Below, one piece after another: positions 16,271-24,386 of a stretch of DNA of 37,472 nucleotides. The DNA comes from an uncultured Candidatus Saccharibacteria bacterium (GTDB taxonomy: Bacteria; Patescibacteriota; Saccharimonadia; Saccharimonadales; Saccharimonadaceae), in the NCBI GenBank assembly GCA_938042065.1, contig CALISG010000012.1, forward strand, positions 1 to 37,472, in the 5' to 3' direction. The position numbers were made by a program, and so were the translations under genes. The notes below the pieces were generated by a model, which was given only the letters and a program-made list of their open reading frames with translations, was not told the DNA's origin and made no database searches. The stretch's first letter is position 1. Every line of letters begins with the position of its first letter.

Positions 16271-17254
16271 ATGAATAAAGGAATTCTAAACGTTATATAT
16301 CAGAGTGATGACAATTATGCCGTAGTGAGTGCAATTTCTATTGTGTCGCTTTTGGAAAACAATAAACATTTAAAACAGATTAATATTTTTTACCTCGGAC
16401 ATCAACTGAAAAAAGATAGCATTAACAAATTCAACAAAATGGTTGGAAATTATAAGAACGCGACAATTACTTTCGTTGACGTGTCAAGTTATCCTGACGA
16501 ATTGAAAGAGATTGGCGTTAAGGCTTGGAAGGGATTATATATCACATGGTATAAGATGCTGGCGTTTGCAAAGCTTGATATTAAAACAGACCGAATTTTG
16601 TACATTAACCCGCACACGGTGATTAGCGGTGCGCTTGATGGTCTTTTGGAGCTTGATTTCGAGGGTAATGTGATGGCGCTGTCGTACGACGCTACCATGG
16701 TAAACGCGCACAAGGATGTCATTGGTTTGAAGCCAACCGACGGTTACTTTAATTGTGGGGTTATGCTTATCAATCACAAAAAATGGATGAAAGATAAGAT
16801 TGATGCCAAGATGCGCGAGCATTTGCGGCACAATCGCTACGAGGTGGCTGACCAAGATTTGTGCAACGTGTTTTTCAAAGGCAAGATCAAGAAAGTCGGT
16901 GTGGAATATAATTTCTCGACCGTTTTCTATGGCTATGACATTAAAAAGTATATTAAGGCCAATGGTTTCTTGCCAGAGAGTTTTTATAGTTATGATGAAA
17001 TCATGGAGAGTTACTACACGCCGAAGATCATTCATTCGCAGTTTGGTGTGAACGGTAGGCCGTGGCAGCAGGGTAACGATAATCCAGTTGGTTTTTTGTG
17101 GCGTAAATATTTGAAACTAACGCCCTGGAAAAACGCTAAAATGCCAATAGCCAAGAAGGATATAAACTGGCGACTGTATGACCTATTGCCGCAATCGATA
17201 ATCGTCAATCTGTATGCGTGGGCGGTTAATCGTAAGTTTGCAAAGACAAAATAG
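16271..17254 (+). CDS. GT8-like glycosyltransferase with altered DXD motif
   Basis: A 327-residue protein with the GT8 fold marks: ILNVIYQSDDNYAVVSAISIVSLLEN at the N-terminus, YFNCGVMLINHKKW (FNAGVMLIN in the family), ADQDLCNVFF (DQDxLN) and IIHSQFGVNGRPWQ (the family's H-F-x-G-x-x-K-P-W). The metal-binding DXD, normally YLDADVVV, reads YINPHTVISG here: N113 and H115 replace both aspartates. Either the enzyme binds metal differently or it has lost activity. The start at 16271 follows AGGAATTACAAGC, 11 nt after the rmlD stop, in the flippase operon. The usual donor would be UDP-glucose or UDP-galactose, but none can be assigned. Confidence 0.83.
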   Translation: MNKGILNVIYQSDDNYAVVSAISIVSLLENNKHLKQINIFYLGHQLKKDSINKFNKMVGNYKNATITFVDVSSYPDELKEIGVKAWKGLYITWYKMLAFAKLDIKTDRILYINPHTVISGALDGLLELDFEGNVMALSYDATMVNAHKDVIGLKPTDGYFNCGVMLINHKKWMKDKIDAKMREHLRHNRYEVADQDLCNVFFKGKIKKVGVEYNFSTVFYGYDIKKYIKANGFLPESFYSYDEIMESYYTPKIIHSQFGVNGRPWQQGNDNPVGFLWRKYLKLTPWKNAKMPIAKKDINWRLYDLLPQSIIVNLYAWAVNRKFAKTK

Positions 17255-17281
17255 TAAATTAATTAAGTTATAGGATAAGCA

Positions 17282-18097
17282 TTAAAACCGCGACAAGAAA
17301 CTATGAATGCGTGATGTCACGCGAAGTTTTGCTGCTCGTGCGGCTTTTTTCCAGCCAATCTCATTAAACCTATTGGAAAAATTATTATACACCTCATCCT
17401 CTTCCTTGAATCGGATGCCATTTTTACCCTTTTCTTTGCTAGATAGTGATTCTGCAAAACGGCGGTATTGAAAAGTTTCTGTTGTGTCAAAATAAAGCGA
17501 AGCGCCATCAATAATCATGGTTAATTCGACGATGACGTCTTCAAGGATTTTATACTTTGTATCAAATGAGTATTGTTTGAGAGTATCGGTTTTCCAAGTG
17601 ATGGATGGAAAATAAAGCCAATTACCGCAGCAAAGCGACGCAGCAAGTTTTTCGCCAGACAGTATGCCAGATTTTTTAGGTTGCAGTATTCTTTTAACTT
17701 TATCGGCAAGCGGTAGATATACGTTACTTTTGTCGTCGATTATCTGTACGCGAGGCTGATAAAAGTCTGATTCACCAATGTTTTTTAGCGCAGTATCAAC
17801 GTAGCTAGGTAATAGTTTATCGTCGCAGCCGACGATCATACAATACGGTGCGCTTGCGTGTTGAATAGCGTAATTAAAGTTGGCGGTGATACCAATATTT
17901 TTACGGTGTCTGATATACGTGATGCGTTTATCGTTTAACTTTTTGTAATAATTATAGGCGGTTTTGTCTGGATAATGATCGTCAAGAATAGTTAAATGCC
18001 AGGCTTTGCTGGTTTGTGCTAGCACTGAATCGACGGTTTGCTTCAATAGTGAAAACTCACCCCAGTACGGTACGATGATATCAATACTATTTTTCAT
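17282..18097 (-). CDS. GT2 glycosyltransferase, last gene of the rmlA operon
   Basis: Family 2 glycosyltransferase of 271 residues from the ATG at 18095-18097, where the GT-A fold begins (KNSIDIIVPYWGEFSLLKQTVDSVL). A longer open frame upstream encodes nothing conserved and runs into the DUF2304 gene. Other motifs are LDDHYPDKT, GITANFNYAI and the metal site VGCDDKLLPSY. The start overlaps the end of the DUF2304 gene by 11 bp, which suggests coupled translation; no good Shine-Dalgarno sequence is seen. It ends convergently with the GT8 gene, 27 bp away. It should add one sugar to the lipid-linked glycan; the sugar is unknown. Confidence 0.83.
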   Translation of the reverse strand: MKNSIDIIVPYWGEFSLLKQTVDSVLAQTSKAWHLTILDDHYPDKTAYNYYKKLNDKRITYIRHRKNIGITANFNYAIQHASAPYCMIVGCDDKLLPSYVDTALKNIGESDFYQPRVQIIDDKSNVYLPLADKVKRILQPKKSGILSGEKLAASLCCGNWLYFPSITWKTDTLKQYSFDTKYKILEDVIVELTMIIDGASLYFDTTETFQYRRFAESLSSKEKGKNGIRFKEEDEVYNNFSNRFNEIGWKKAARAAKLRVTSRIHSFLSRF

Positions 18098-18440
18098 CCG
18101 ACAGCCTGATTGATAATTCTTGATGCAAATCGCGCAGTCTTCGTTCGTTTTGGTCGATACGCTGACGCTGATTATTAGCGATGTAGAATAGCAAAATAAT
18201 TGCCGTAGTTTGCAAAATATCAAATAGGCTTAACTCTGACGAATCCAGCGGCGGATGGCCTATCGAAATGTTATACAGAGGAAATGACCCAATCAGTACA
18301 ACCATGATAACCATCCAGATAATTAATTGATGGCGAAAGCGCGTTACACTAACTTTGCGCAGTTTGTACTGGGTGATGATATTGATCAATGCTGCTAAAA
18401 TAATCGGCACATTGAGTAGTACGAGGATAAGATATCTCAT
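18087..18440 (-). CDS. DUF2304 small membrane protein
   Basis: A 117-residue protein with three hydrophobic segments (ILVLLNVPIILAALINII, IIWMVIMVVLIGSFPLY and ILQTTAIILLFYIA) and a C-terminal coiled-coil-like charged tail (QRQRIDQNERRLRDLHQEL). This is the DUF2304 layout, a family that usually lies directly beside a DPM-like GT2, as here. It probably works as a membrane partner for that enzyme. It overlaps the upstream GT2 by 4 bp (ATGA) and the downstream GT2 by 11 bp. Confidence 0.85.
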   Translation of the reverse strand: MRYLILVLLNVPIILAALINIITQYKLRKVSVTRFRHQLIIWMVIMVVLIGSFPLYNISIGHPPLDSSELSLFDILQTTAIILLFYIANNQRQRIDQNERRLRDLHQELSIRLSDEK

Positions 18441-19141
18441 TCGAATAGCTCCGTTAAGCGTTGCTTAAATAGTCGTTTGACGATATTGATGGCATTCCAG
18501 TTGTTTTGGCCTTTGGCGCGGGAATAGTCGGTGTAAATTGCTTTGATTGGATATTCGGCGATGGCCATGCCTGCTTGTTTGGCACGCCAAATCATCTCTG
18601 AGCAAAATTCGTAGCCAGTCGATTTCCAGTCGAGGTTATCAATTGCCCTTCGCGAGTAAATTCGCAGACCAGATTGCGAATCAGTAACATTAATACCAAA
18701 CAGGGCATAAGTGATGAAACTTAAGCCTTTATTTCCCAAAACCTTAGTCCTAGACATGCCCTCACTATTGATGAGTCGGCTACCGATAAGTAAATCAGTG
18801 TTAGAGTTGTCGCTCTGCCGAATGCCCGTCAAGACATCTTCTGGATCGTGCTGCCCATCGGCATCCATGGTGGCGGCGATATCGTAGCCGTGTTGCCGCG
18901 CGTAGGCAAGCCCAGTCAAGGTGGCGCCGCCAGCTCCAGAATTCAAGATATGATCAATGACAATGGCGCCGCCTTTTTGAGCTTGTTCGAGCGTATTGTC
19001 TTTTGATCCGTCGTTGATGAGAACTATATCGATTAGGTAATCTTTTTTGGCTTTTGAGAAAACTTTTTTGGCTTTTTTAATAACATCTTTAATGACGCTA
19101 GATTCGTTGTAGGCAGGTATGATAACACAAACTTTTTTCAT
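18437..19141 (-). CDS. DPM-like GT2 polyprenyl-phosphate glycosyltransferase
   Basis: A 234-residue compact GT2 of the dolichol-phosphate mannose synthase type. It has VCVIIPAYNESSVIKDVI, INDGSKDNT, the metal-binding MDADGQHDPED and the late DSQSGLRIYSRRAI. Enzymes of this type move a sugar from a nucleotide to a polyprenyl phosphate so that it can be used outside the membrane. It has no membrane helices of its own, and the adjoining DUF2304 protein probably supplies them. It lies 6 bp downstream of rmlA and overlaps DUF2304 by 4 bp, so all four genes form one operon. It could feed the GT-C-like DUF2142 proteins with lipid-linked sugar; that link is inference. Confidence 0.87.
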   Translation of the reverse strand: MKKVCVIIPAYNESSVIKDVIKKAKKVFSKAKKDYLIDIVLINDGSKDNTLEQAQKGGAIVIDHILNSGAGGATLTGLAYARQHGYDIAATMDADGQHDPEDVLTGIRQSDNSNTDLLIGSRLINSEGMSRTKVLGNKGLSFITYALFGINVTDSQSGLRIYSRRAIDNLDWKSTGYEFCSEMIWRAKQAGMAIAEYPIKAIYTDYSRAKGQNNWNAINIVKRLFKQRLTELFE

Positions 19142-19147
19142 CGGTAA

Positions 19148-20002
19148 TTACAATACGTTCAAGTATTCTCCGTAGCCTGATTTCTTGAGTGTGGCAGCGA
19201 TCTCGTCAAGTTGCTGGCGGTTGATCCAGTCATTTTGAAAAGCAGTTTTTTCTGGACTACCGACAATTTGTCCGGTACGTGTTTGGACGACACGAACAAA
19301 GTCTTCAGCATCAGTTAGGCTGCTGATGGTGCCGGTGTCTAGCCAAACATCGCCGTTATCAAGCGTCTGAACTTTGAGTTTGCCGCGGCGTAAATATTCG
19401 GCGTTAATTGAGGTAATTTCTAGCTCGCCGCGGGCGCTTGGCTGAACCTTTTTAGCGATCTCGATAACATCATTGTCATAAAAATATATGCCGACAACTG
19501 CGAAATTAGATTTTGGCTGGACAGGTTTTTCTTCGATAGAGACTGCTTGATTTTGATCGTCGAATTCGACGACGCCGTAACGCTCTGGGTCAGATACTTT
19601 ATAAGCGAAAACAATGCCGCCATCTGGGTCGGTACAAGCGCGTAGCGAATCATCAAGAGCTGCACCATAAAAAATGTTATCACCGAGTACTAACGCTACT
19701 TTGTCGCCACCAATAAATTCTTCACCAATGATAAAAGCCTGGGCTAGGCCTTCTGGTTTAGGCTGAACAGCATATTCTAGGTTGATACCCCACTGTGAAC
19801 CGTCACCAAGGAGTCGTTGAAATCCAGCTTGGTCGTCTGGTGTGGTGATTATCAAAATATCGCGAATTCCTGCCTGCATCAGCGTGGTCAGCGGATAATA
19901 AATCATCGGCTTATCATAAATTGGCATTAGCTGCTTGCTAATAGCCTTTGTAATCGGCCACAGCCGTGTACCTGATCCACCCGCTAGAATTATTCCTTTC
20001 AT
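19148..20002 (-). CDS. rmlA: Glucose-1-phosphate thymidylyltransferase
   Basis: First enzyme of dTDP-L-rhamnose synthesis: glucose-1-phosphate + dTTP gives dTDP-glucose + PPi. The 284-residue protein has the nucleotidyltransferase opening MKGIILAGGSGTRLWPITK, then KQLMPIYDKPMIYYPLTTLM, LGDNIFYG, YGVVEFD and EEKPVQPKSNFAVVGIYFYD. The ATG at 20000-20002 was chosen because AGGAGG lies just upstream and it fits the family length; an in-frame upstream extension (to 20035) is not conserved. A strong promoter precedes it. It heads the minus-strand operon with the DPM-like GT2, DUF2304 and GT2, and is apart from rmlB, rmlC and the second rmlD, which lie on the other side of an unrelated plus-strand gene. 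Confidence 0.95.
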   Translation of the reverse strand: MKGIILAGGSGTRLWPITKAISKQLMPIYDKPMIYYPLTTLMQAGIRDILIITTPDDQAGFQRLLGDGSQWGINLEYAVQPKPEGLAQAFIIGEEFIGGDKVALVLGDNIFYGAALDDSLRACTDPDGGIVFAYKVSDPERYGVVEFDDQNQAVSIEEKPVQPKSNFAVVGIYFYDNDVIEIAKKVQPSARGELEITSINAEYLRRGKLKVQTLDNGDVWLDTGTISSLTDAEDFVRVVQTRTGQIVGSPEKTAFQNDWINRQQLDEIAATLKKSGYGEYLNVL

Positions 20003-20025
20003 AAACCTCCTGCTTTTATGATATA

Positions 20026-20055
20026 AGTATAGCAAACAGATTAGCTAATTGACAA
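20026..20055 (-). promoter_or_regulatory. rmlA promoter, overlapping a divergent -35 box
   Basis: On the minus strand TTGTCA (20050-20055) and TATACT (20026-20031) are 18 bp apart, with an extended TGC before the -10. A perfect TTGACA lies on the plus strand at 20049-20054 in almost the same bases, facing the unknown gene at 20093, with TAAAAC 17 bp away at 20072-20077. The two promoters share their -35 region. Confidence 0.65.
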
Positions 20056-20092
20056 AAGTACAAAAGTAAGTTAAAACAATAGAATAGCAAAT

Positions 20093-21391
20093 ATGGAGAA
20101 AATTTCTAAACCTGAGGTTAAAACTCAGGATACACAAGATGCTTATGAAAGCTATCTAACCAGAGTATCGGACAATCTATTTACCGACCCAGATCATCCT
20201 GAAAGAGAGCCGAGGAGCCGCTCAATTGTTTATGTACCGTATCGCGGTTTTTCCGAACAGCTACAGCGGGACTGCCCTGGAATTACCTTTACAGATTCTA
20301 ATAGTCCAGAGGTTACTGGAGCCGTGTCTGTGGCCGATGTTATTGTTAATATTGCTCGCGGTGAAGAGGTTGTTGAAGCAGAGATTGGACACCCAGACAG
20401 GAATGTCAAACTACCGCCAGAGTCGTTGGCAAACACTGAGATGGTTGGTGATTTATATTTGCAGGCGATTGAAACGGGCAATACAGATGTACAAGTTGTT
20501 CACACTGGTAGGATGAATAATAAGACGATTGCTATGGCAACAGCGATGCCAATCTTGGCTGAAGCTGCTGGTCTGAACGAAGAAGATGTTATTCATACGC
20601 CTGACGCACAAATACGTCGGTTGGTAGAAAATAATCACATTGATATTAAAGAATTAATGGATTCGGTAGATACTGATCCAAAAATGCAAGCAATGCAAGT
20701 TGGTGTGCGAGCTCTCAGGCGAATATATGAGGCGCGTGGTGTTGATCCAGACACCGCCAGCTCATCTGAGTTGACCAACGCACTACTGGACGAATATAAG
20801 AAATATCCGCGTATCAGCACCTCGACACTAATGAAAGAGCAGATGCTACAGAACGTTGCTGAAAAGTTACGAAGTGAAGGTAAGAGTGAAAAAGAAATTA
20901 ATGAAGTAGTTGGAAAACTGGATGAGTTCACAGATGAGGAACCCGACTCCGTTGATACGGTTACGAACTTTACTAATAGCATCCCGATAATTTTATCTAA
21001 ACAGTTGATTAAAGAGGGCCATGACGCTGATGAAGTCGGTCTAATGAGTACAGAGCAGAAAATGGAACTGTTGGCTGATACTGAAATGACAGCAGTGTTT
21101 GTAGCTGACATCGCACATATGCCGCGGGTGATGTGGCTGGCTAATTATCTGATGCCGGATAACTTTATTAGGCTGGCATTCGTTGAGAGTAAGACGGATT
21201 TGGATGAGGAAACCCTACGAAGATCAATGGAGCGCGAAGAGCGGTCACTTAATCTCACTAGAAATTGGCTGCCGAATCAGATGGGCACTAGGAATCCAGC
21301 TAAAGTCGGTAAGTTAGCGGACAAAGCTTACTGGGGTAAAGATAGCATAAGTAATAAAGAAATTAACGCTAGCATTCAACAAGCAAAGTAG
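20093..21391 (+). CDS. Unrecognised soluble protein between the two rml operons
   Basis: I do not recognise this 432-residue protein. It has no signal peptide or membrane segment and is rich in acidic residues, so it should be cytoplasmic. The N-terminal third contains an ordered alpha/beta-looking part (SRSIVYVPYRGFSEQL, GAVSVADVIVNIARGEE, VQVVHTGRMNNKTIAMATA). The middle is helical and highly charged (AEKLRSEGKSEKEINEVVGK). The C-terminal part has MPRVMWLANYLMPDNFIRLAFVE. It stands alone on the plus strand, divergent from rmlA and ending 5 bp from the convergent second rmlD. There is no Shine-Dalgarno sequence, and TAGAAT lies 7 nt before the ATG. The place suggests a regulator or accessory of dTDP-rhamnose supply, but nothing in the sequence proves it. 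Confidence 0.7.
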   Translation: MEKISKPEVKTQDTQDAYESYLTRVSDNLFTDPDHPEREPRSRSIVYVPYRGFSEQLQRDCPGITFTDSNSPEVTGAVSVADVIVNIARGEEVVEAEIGHPDRNVKLPPESLANTEMVGDLYLQAIETGNTDVQVVHTGRMNNKTIAMATAMPILAEAAGLNEEDVIHTPDAQIRRLVENNHIDIKELMDSVDTDPKMQAMQVGVRALRRIYEARGVDPDTASSSELTNALLDEYKKYPRISTSTLMKEQMLQNVAEKLRSEGKSEKEINEVVGKLDEFTDEEPDSVDTVTNFTNSIPIILSKQLIKEGHDADEVGLMSTEQKMELLADTEMTAVFVADIAHMPRVMWLANYLMPDNFIRLAFVESKTDLDEETLRRSMEREERSLNLTRNWLPNQMGTRNPAKVGKLADKAYWGKDSISNKEINASIQQAK

Positions 21392-21396
21392 ATAAT

Positions 21397-22239
21397 TTAA
21401 TCAAGCATTTTGTTTAATTTATCGCGCCAATCTCCTGGTATGAATCCAGTTTTTTCAATTTTCGTTAGATCTAGGGTGCTTTGTAGTGGCCGCTTGGCAG
21501 TGTTTGGTCTATCAGCGAAATATTCAGCAGTAGAAACTGGCTGTACGTCTGAAGGTGATTTTCCTGATTTTTCGAAGACAATTTTGGCAATGTCTGCCCA
21601 GCTAACCGGCTGACCTTCATTGGTTAAATTATATGTACCGTATGGTGCGCCTGTTTCCAGCAAATGCCTGATACCGCGCGCCAAAGTATCGGTAAAAGTT
21701 AGGCGGCCAATCTGATCGTTAACGACGGAAGGTTTGACGCCACGCGCTGCTAGATCTTGCATGATGTTAACAAAGTTTCTGCCGTCGCCGATCACCCAGG
21801 ATGTGCGAATGATGTAATGTTTGATTGTAGTGGCGGCTGCTAGGTCGCCATCAGCTTTAGTCTTGCCATAAATGTTGAGCGGTGAAAAAGGTTCGTCTTC
21901 GTTGTGAATCGGCTGGGAACCGTCGAAAACATAGTCAGACGAGAACGTTACAAAAGTTAAGTCACGCTGGTTAGCGGCTGTTGCCAAGTAGCGGGTTGCG
22001 TCAACGTTAACTGCTTTGACTAGGCTATAATTGCTGGGATTTTCCGCACCATCAACGTCTGTCCAGGCGGCAGCGTTAATAATTGTTTTGACATTATCCC
22101 AGTTAAACTCGTTGATTGCCTTTTGGTTAGTGATATCGAGTTGTTCGCGATCCAGGGCTAGTGCCTGAGAGTAAATTTTTTGTAGTGCTCGGCCGACTTG
22201 CCCGTTAGCGCCAGTGATAACTACTGTCTTGTCGTCCAT
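21397..22239 (-). CDS. rmlD: dTDP-4-dehydrorhamnose reductase, copy 2
   Basis: A 280-residue RmlD with GANGQVGRAL for NAD(P)H, SSDYVFDG, the catalytic YGKTK (Y-x3-K) and VVNDQIGRLTFTDTLA. It makes dTDP-L-rhamnose in the last step. It closes the rmlB-Nudix-rmlC-rmlD operon: its ATG overlaps the rmlC stop (TAATG). It fits the RmlD consensus better than the copy at 15402-16259 (AWTDVDGAE, VFDG), so it is probably the housekeeping enzyme of the pathway. The two proteins are clearly homologous over their full length but far from identical. Confidence 0.93.
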   Translation of the reverse strand: MDDKTVVITGANGQVGRALQKIYSQALALDREQLDITNQKAINEFNWDNVKTIINAAAWTDVDGAENPSNYSLVKAVNVDATRYLATAANQRDLTFVTFSSDYVFDGSQPIHNEDEPFSPLNIYGKTKADGDLAAATTIKHYIIRTSWVIGDGRNFVNIMQDLAARGVKPSVVNDQIGRLTFTDTLARGIRHLLETGAPYGTYNLTNEGQPVSWADIAKIVFEKSGKSPSDVQPVSTAEYFADRPNTAKRPLQSTLDLTKIEKTGFIPGDWRDKLNKMLD

Positions 22240-22808
22240 TAAACCTCCATCGGGATTACGTTTGCAAGCAGCGGGTGAGCGGCGTCTTTTTCGGAAATAA
22301 TCGCTTGCTCTTTGCTAATTGGCCAGTCGATGCCGAGTGCTGGATCAAACAGATTGACAAAGGTGTATTTGGCGTCTGGCGACCAATGAGCGTCAACCAG
22401 GTAAGTGTAAGCGATGTTGTCATCAAGCGCCTGATAGCCATTAGCGACACCTTTGGGTGCGAAGATTGCCGTGCCAGGATTGATTTCGTGTGTGAAAACC
22501 GTGCCGAAGCTGTCGCCCTGACGCAAATCACACCACGCGCCGAATACTCGGCCATTAGCGGTGGAGATAAATTTATTCCACGGCTCAGCATGCAGGCCAC
22601 GGGTGGCACCAGCTTTATCGTTGAAGCTGATATTGTTCTGCACGATATCAAATGACGGCAAGCCTAATGTCTCCATCTTTTCTTTTTGGTAGTTTTCTTT
22701 GAACCAGCCGCGACTGTCGCCGTGGACCGGTAATTTGACGACAAACAGCCCGGGTATAGGGGATTCGGTGACGGTTAGTTCGTTGTAGTTGTTCGGGTCG
22801 AAATTCAT
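22239..22808 (-). CDS. rmlC: dTDP-4-dehydrorhamnose 3,5-epimerase family protein
   Basis: A 189-residue cupin enzyme that epimerises dTDP-4-keto-6-deoxyglucose at C3 and C5. Key parts are GDSRGWFKENYQ, ISFNDKAGATRGLHAEPW with the catalytic His, FGAWCDLRQGDSFGTVF and FAPKGVANGYQAL. The RGLHAEPW form is the one found in Gram-positive cps/rml clusters. The start was set at the ATG at 22806-22808 because it overlaps the Nudix stop (ATGA) and has AAAGGA upstream; a longer open frame to 22862 lies inside the Nudix gene. Confidence 0.93.
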   Translation of the reverse strand: MNFDPNNYNELTVTESPIPGLFVVKLPVHGDSRGWFKENYQKEKMETLGLPSFDIVQNNISFNDKAGATRGLHAEPWNKFISTANGRVFGAWCDLRQGDSFGTVFTHEINPGTAIFAPKGVANGYQALDDNIAYTYLVDAHWSPDAKYTFVNLFDPALGIDWPISKEQAIISEKDAAHPLLANVIPMEV

Positions 22809-23353
22809 ACAGTATCCTTTCGCCATAGTTGATAATAGTGCAGTCCCGCTAGGGTTTGGCAATCATTAATCTCGCCGTCTCGAATCAAATCATCGATCTC
22901 ATCAAGCGTGAAAAACCGCATATCACTAAACACTTCATCGCTTTGTTCACGTTGGCCAGTGAAGCTTAGTTCTCGGGCCAGGCAAACAGCCATTTTCTCC
23001 GTCATTAGGCCATTACAGACGTATGCTTTGCCTAGTTTTTGCCAAGACTGAGCGATAATGCCGGTTTCTTCCTCGAGTTCGCGTTTTGAAGCCTCTAGTA
23101 GATCTTCATTGTCACCTCCGCCGCCGGGCAGTTCCCAGCCAAAGCTTTGTGAGGGATAGCGAAAGCCGCGCACTAAATACAGGCGCTCTTGGTCGTCTGC
23201 CACTACAACCATACATGAATCTCGCGACTCCATATAGCCATAGATTCCGGTATTTCCGTCTTGGCTAACGGTCTGATCTTCGTGAATGGTAATCCAAGGA
23301 TTTTGGTAGACGATTTTGCTGCTGACTTTCGTTTTTGACGGCGTATCTGTCAT
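22805..23353 (-). CDS. Nudix hydrolase (ADP-sugar pyrophosphatase-like)
   Basis: A 182-residue protein with a perfect Nudix box (G-x5-E-x7-R-E-x2-E-E-x-G), seen as GGGGDNEDLLEASKRE followed by LEEETGI. Upstream it has GYMESRDSCMVVVADDQERLYLVRGFRYP, the pattern of NDP-sugar pyrophosphatases. Such enzymes split nucleotide diphosphate sugars to sugar phosphate and NMP. It lies 2 bp after rmlB and overlaps rmlC by 4 bp, so it is made together with the rhamnose enzymes. It may remove excess or wrong nucleotide sugars, or clear a toxic intermediate; the natural substrate is not evident. Confidence 0.88.
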   Translation of the reverse strand: MTDTPSKTKVSSKIVYQNPWITIHEDQTVSQDGNTGIYGYMESRDSCMVVVADDQERLYLVRGFRYPSQSFGWELPGGGGDNEDLLEASKRELEEETGIIAQSWQKLGKAYVCNGLMTEKMAVCLARELSFTGQREQSDEVFSDMRFFTLDEIDDLIRDGEINDCQTLAGLHYYQLWRKDTV

Positions 23354-23355
23354 GA

Positions 23356-24369
23356 TTATTGCCCCTGTTTTGCGTAGGCTGCCTCAACTGCTTCTTTCTG
23401 TGCTTTCCACCAATCTTCGTGCTCGCGGTACCATTCGATGGTTTGCAACAGGCCATCGCGCATACCAGTTTGGTTATCGGTGTACTCAGGCTGCCAGCCC
23501 AGTTCGCGGCGCAATTTGCTGGAATCCATGGCATAGCGCATGTCGTGGCCTGGGCGATCGTTCACATGCTCGTACCAATCTTTGCCTTTGCCCATCAGCT
23601 CACAAATCAGCTCAATTACCATTTTGTTATTGACGTGGTCGTTGTCAGCGCCGATGATGTAGGTCTCGCCCAGCTCGCCTTTTTCCAAAATGAGGTGAAC
23701 TGCTGAGTTATGATCATCAACATGAATCCAGTCGCGAACCTGTTCGCCAGTGCCGTACAGTTTTGGCTTGATATTACTCAAAATATTGGTGATTTGGCGC
23801 GGAATGAACTTTTCGATGTGTTGGTATGGGCCGTAATTGTTTGAACAATTGGAAATTGTCGCTTTGATGCCGAAGCTGCGAATCCAGGCGCGCACTAACA
23901 TGTCGCTGGAGGCTTTAGTACTGGAATAGGGACTGGATGGATTGTACGGCGTGTCTTCGGTAAAGCGGTTGGGGTCGTCGAGTTCTAAGTCGCCAAACAC
24001 TTCGTCGGTCGAGATGTGATGCAAACGCTTGCCGTGCTTGCGGATAGCCTCGAGAATGGTGTAGGTGCCGACCACGTTGGTCTCGACAAACGGCCACGGA
24101 TTGCGCAGGGAGTTGTCGTTGTGGCTTTCAGCGGCAAAATGCACAATGATGTCGTTTTCAGCAACTAATTTGTCCATCAACTCGGCATCGCAAATGTCGC
24201 CTTCTATAAAATTGATCTGGTCAGCTACTGGCTGCAAATTAGCGCGGTTGCCCGCATAAGTTAACTTGTCGATAACGGTGATGTCGTATTCTGGCTTGTG
24301 TTTGACGGTATAATGCACAAAATTCGAGCCAATGAATCCCGCGCCTCCCGTGACTAGCATCTTTGTCAT
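23356..24369 (-). CDS. rmlB: dTDP-glucose 4,6-dehydratase
   Basis: A 337-residue extended SDR enzyme that converts dTDP-glucose to dTDP-4-keto-6-deoxyglucose. Visible motifs are GGAGFIGSNFVHY for NAD, HFAAESHNDNSLRNP, HISTDEVFGDLE, the catalytic YSSTKASSD (Y-x3-K) and NNYGPYQHIEKFIPRQ. Length and motifs agree with RfbB/RmlB. It heads the minus-strand operon rmlB-Nudix-rmlC-rmlD. The ATG has no Shine-Dalgarno sequence and lies 6 nt after an extended -10, so the operon mRNA is probably leaderless. Confidence 0.95.
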   Translation of the reverse strand: MTKMLVTGGAGFIGSNFVHYTVKHKPEYDITVIDKLTYAGNRANLQPVADQINFIEGDICDAELMDKLVAENDIIVHFAAESHNDNSLRNPWPFVETNVVGTYTILEAIRKHGKRLHHISTDEVFGDLELDDPNRFTEDTPYNPSSPYSSTKASSDMLVRAWIRSFGIKATISNCSNNYGPYQHIEKFIPRQITNILSNIKPKLYGTGEQVRDWIHVDDHNSAVHLILEKGELGETYIIGADNDHVNNKMVIELICELMGKGKDWYEHVNDRPGHDMRYAMDSSKLRRELGWQPEYTDNQTGMRDGLLQTIEWYREHEDWWKAQKEAVEAAYAKQGQ

Positions 24370-24375
24370 AACTAT

Positions 24376-24384
24376 AGTATATCA
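24376..24384 (-). promoter_or_regulatory. Extended -10 promoter of the rmlB operon, leaderless type
   Basis: TGA-TATACT on the minus strand, with the hexamer at 24376-24381, then six bases (ATAGTT) and the rmlB ATG. No convincing -35 is seen, as is common with extended -10 promoters. Confidence 0.6.
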
Positions 24385-24386
24385 GG

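Noticed and set aside
16535..17035. 166-codon antisense frame in the GT8-like gene
   Set aside because: A shadow of the GT8 frame, with no start signal or family resemblance.
18098..18223. N-terminal extension of the GT2 at 17282-18097
   Set aside because: The extra residues overlap DUF2304 in another frame and precede the canonical GT-A start.
20635..21111. 158-codon antisense frame within the unknown gene
   Set aside because: Serine-rich translation without motifs; the plus-strand frame covers the region with ordinary composition.
22809..22862. Longer start for rmlC
   Set aside because: It falls within the Nudix gene, while the ATG at 22808 gives a coupled ATGA and a normal RmlC length.
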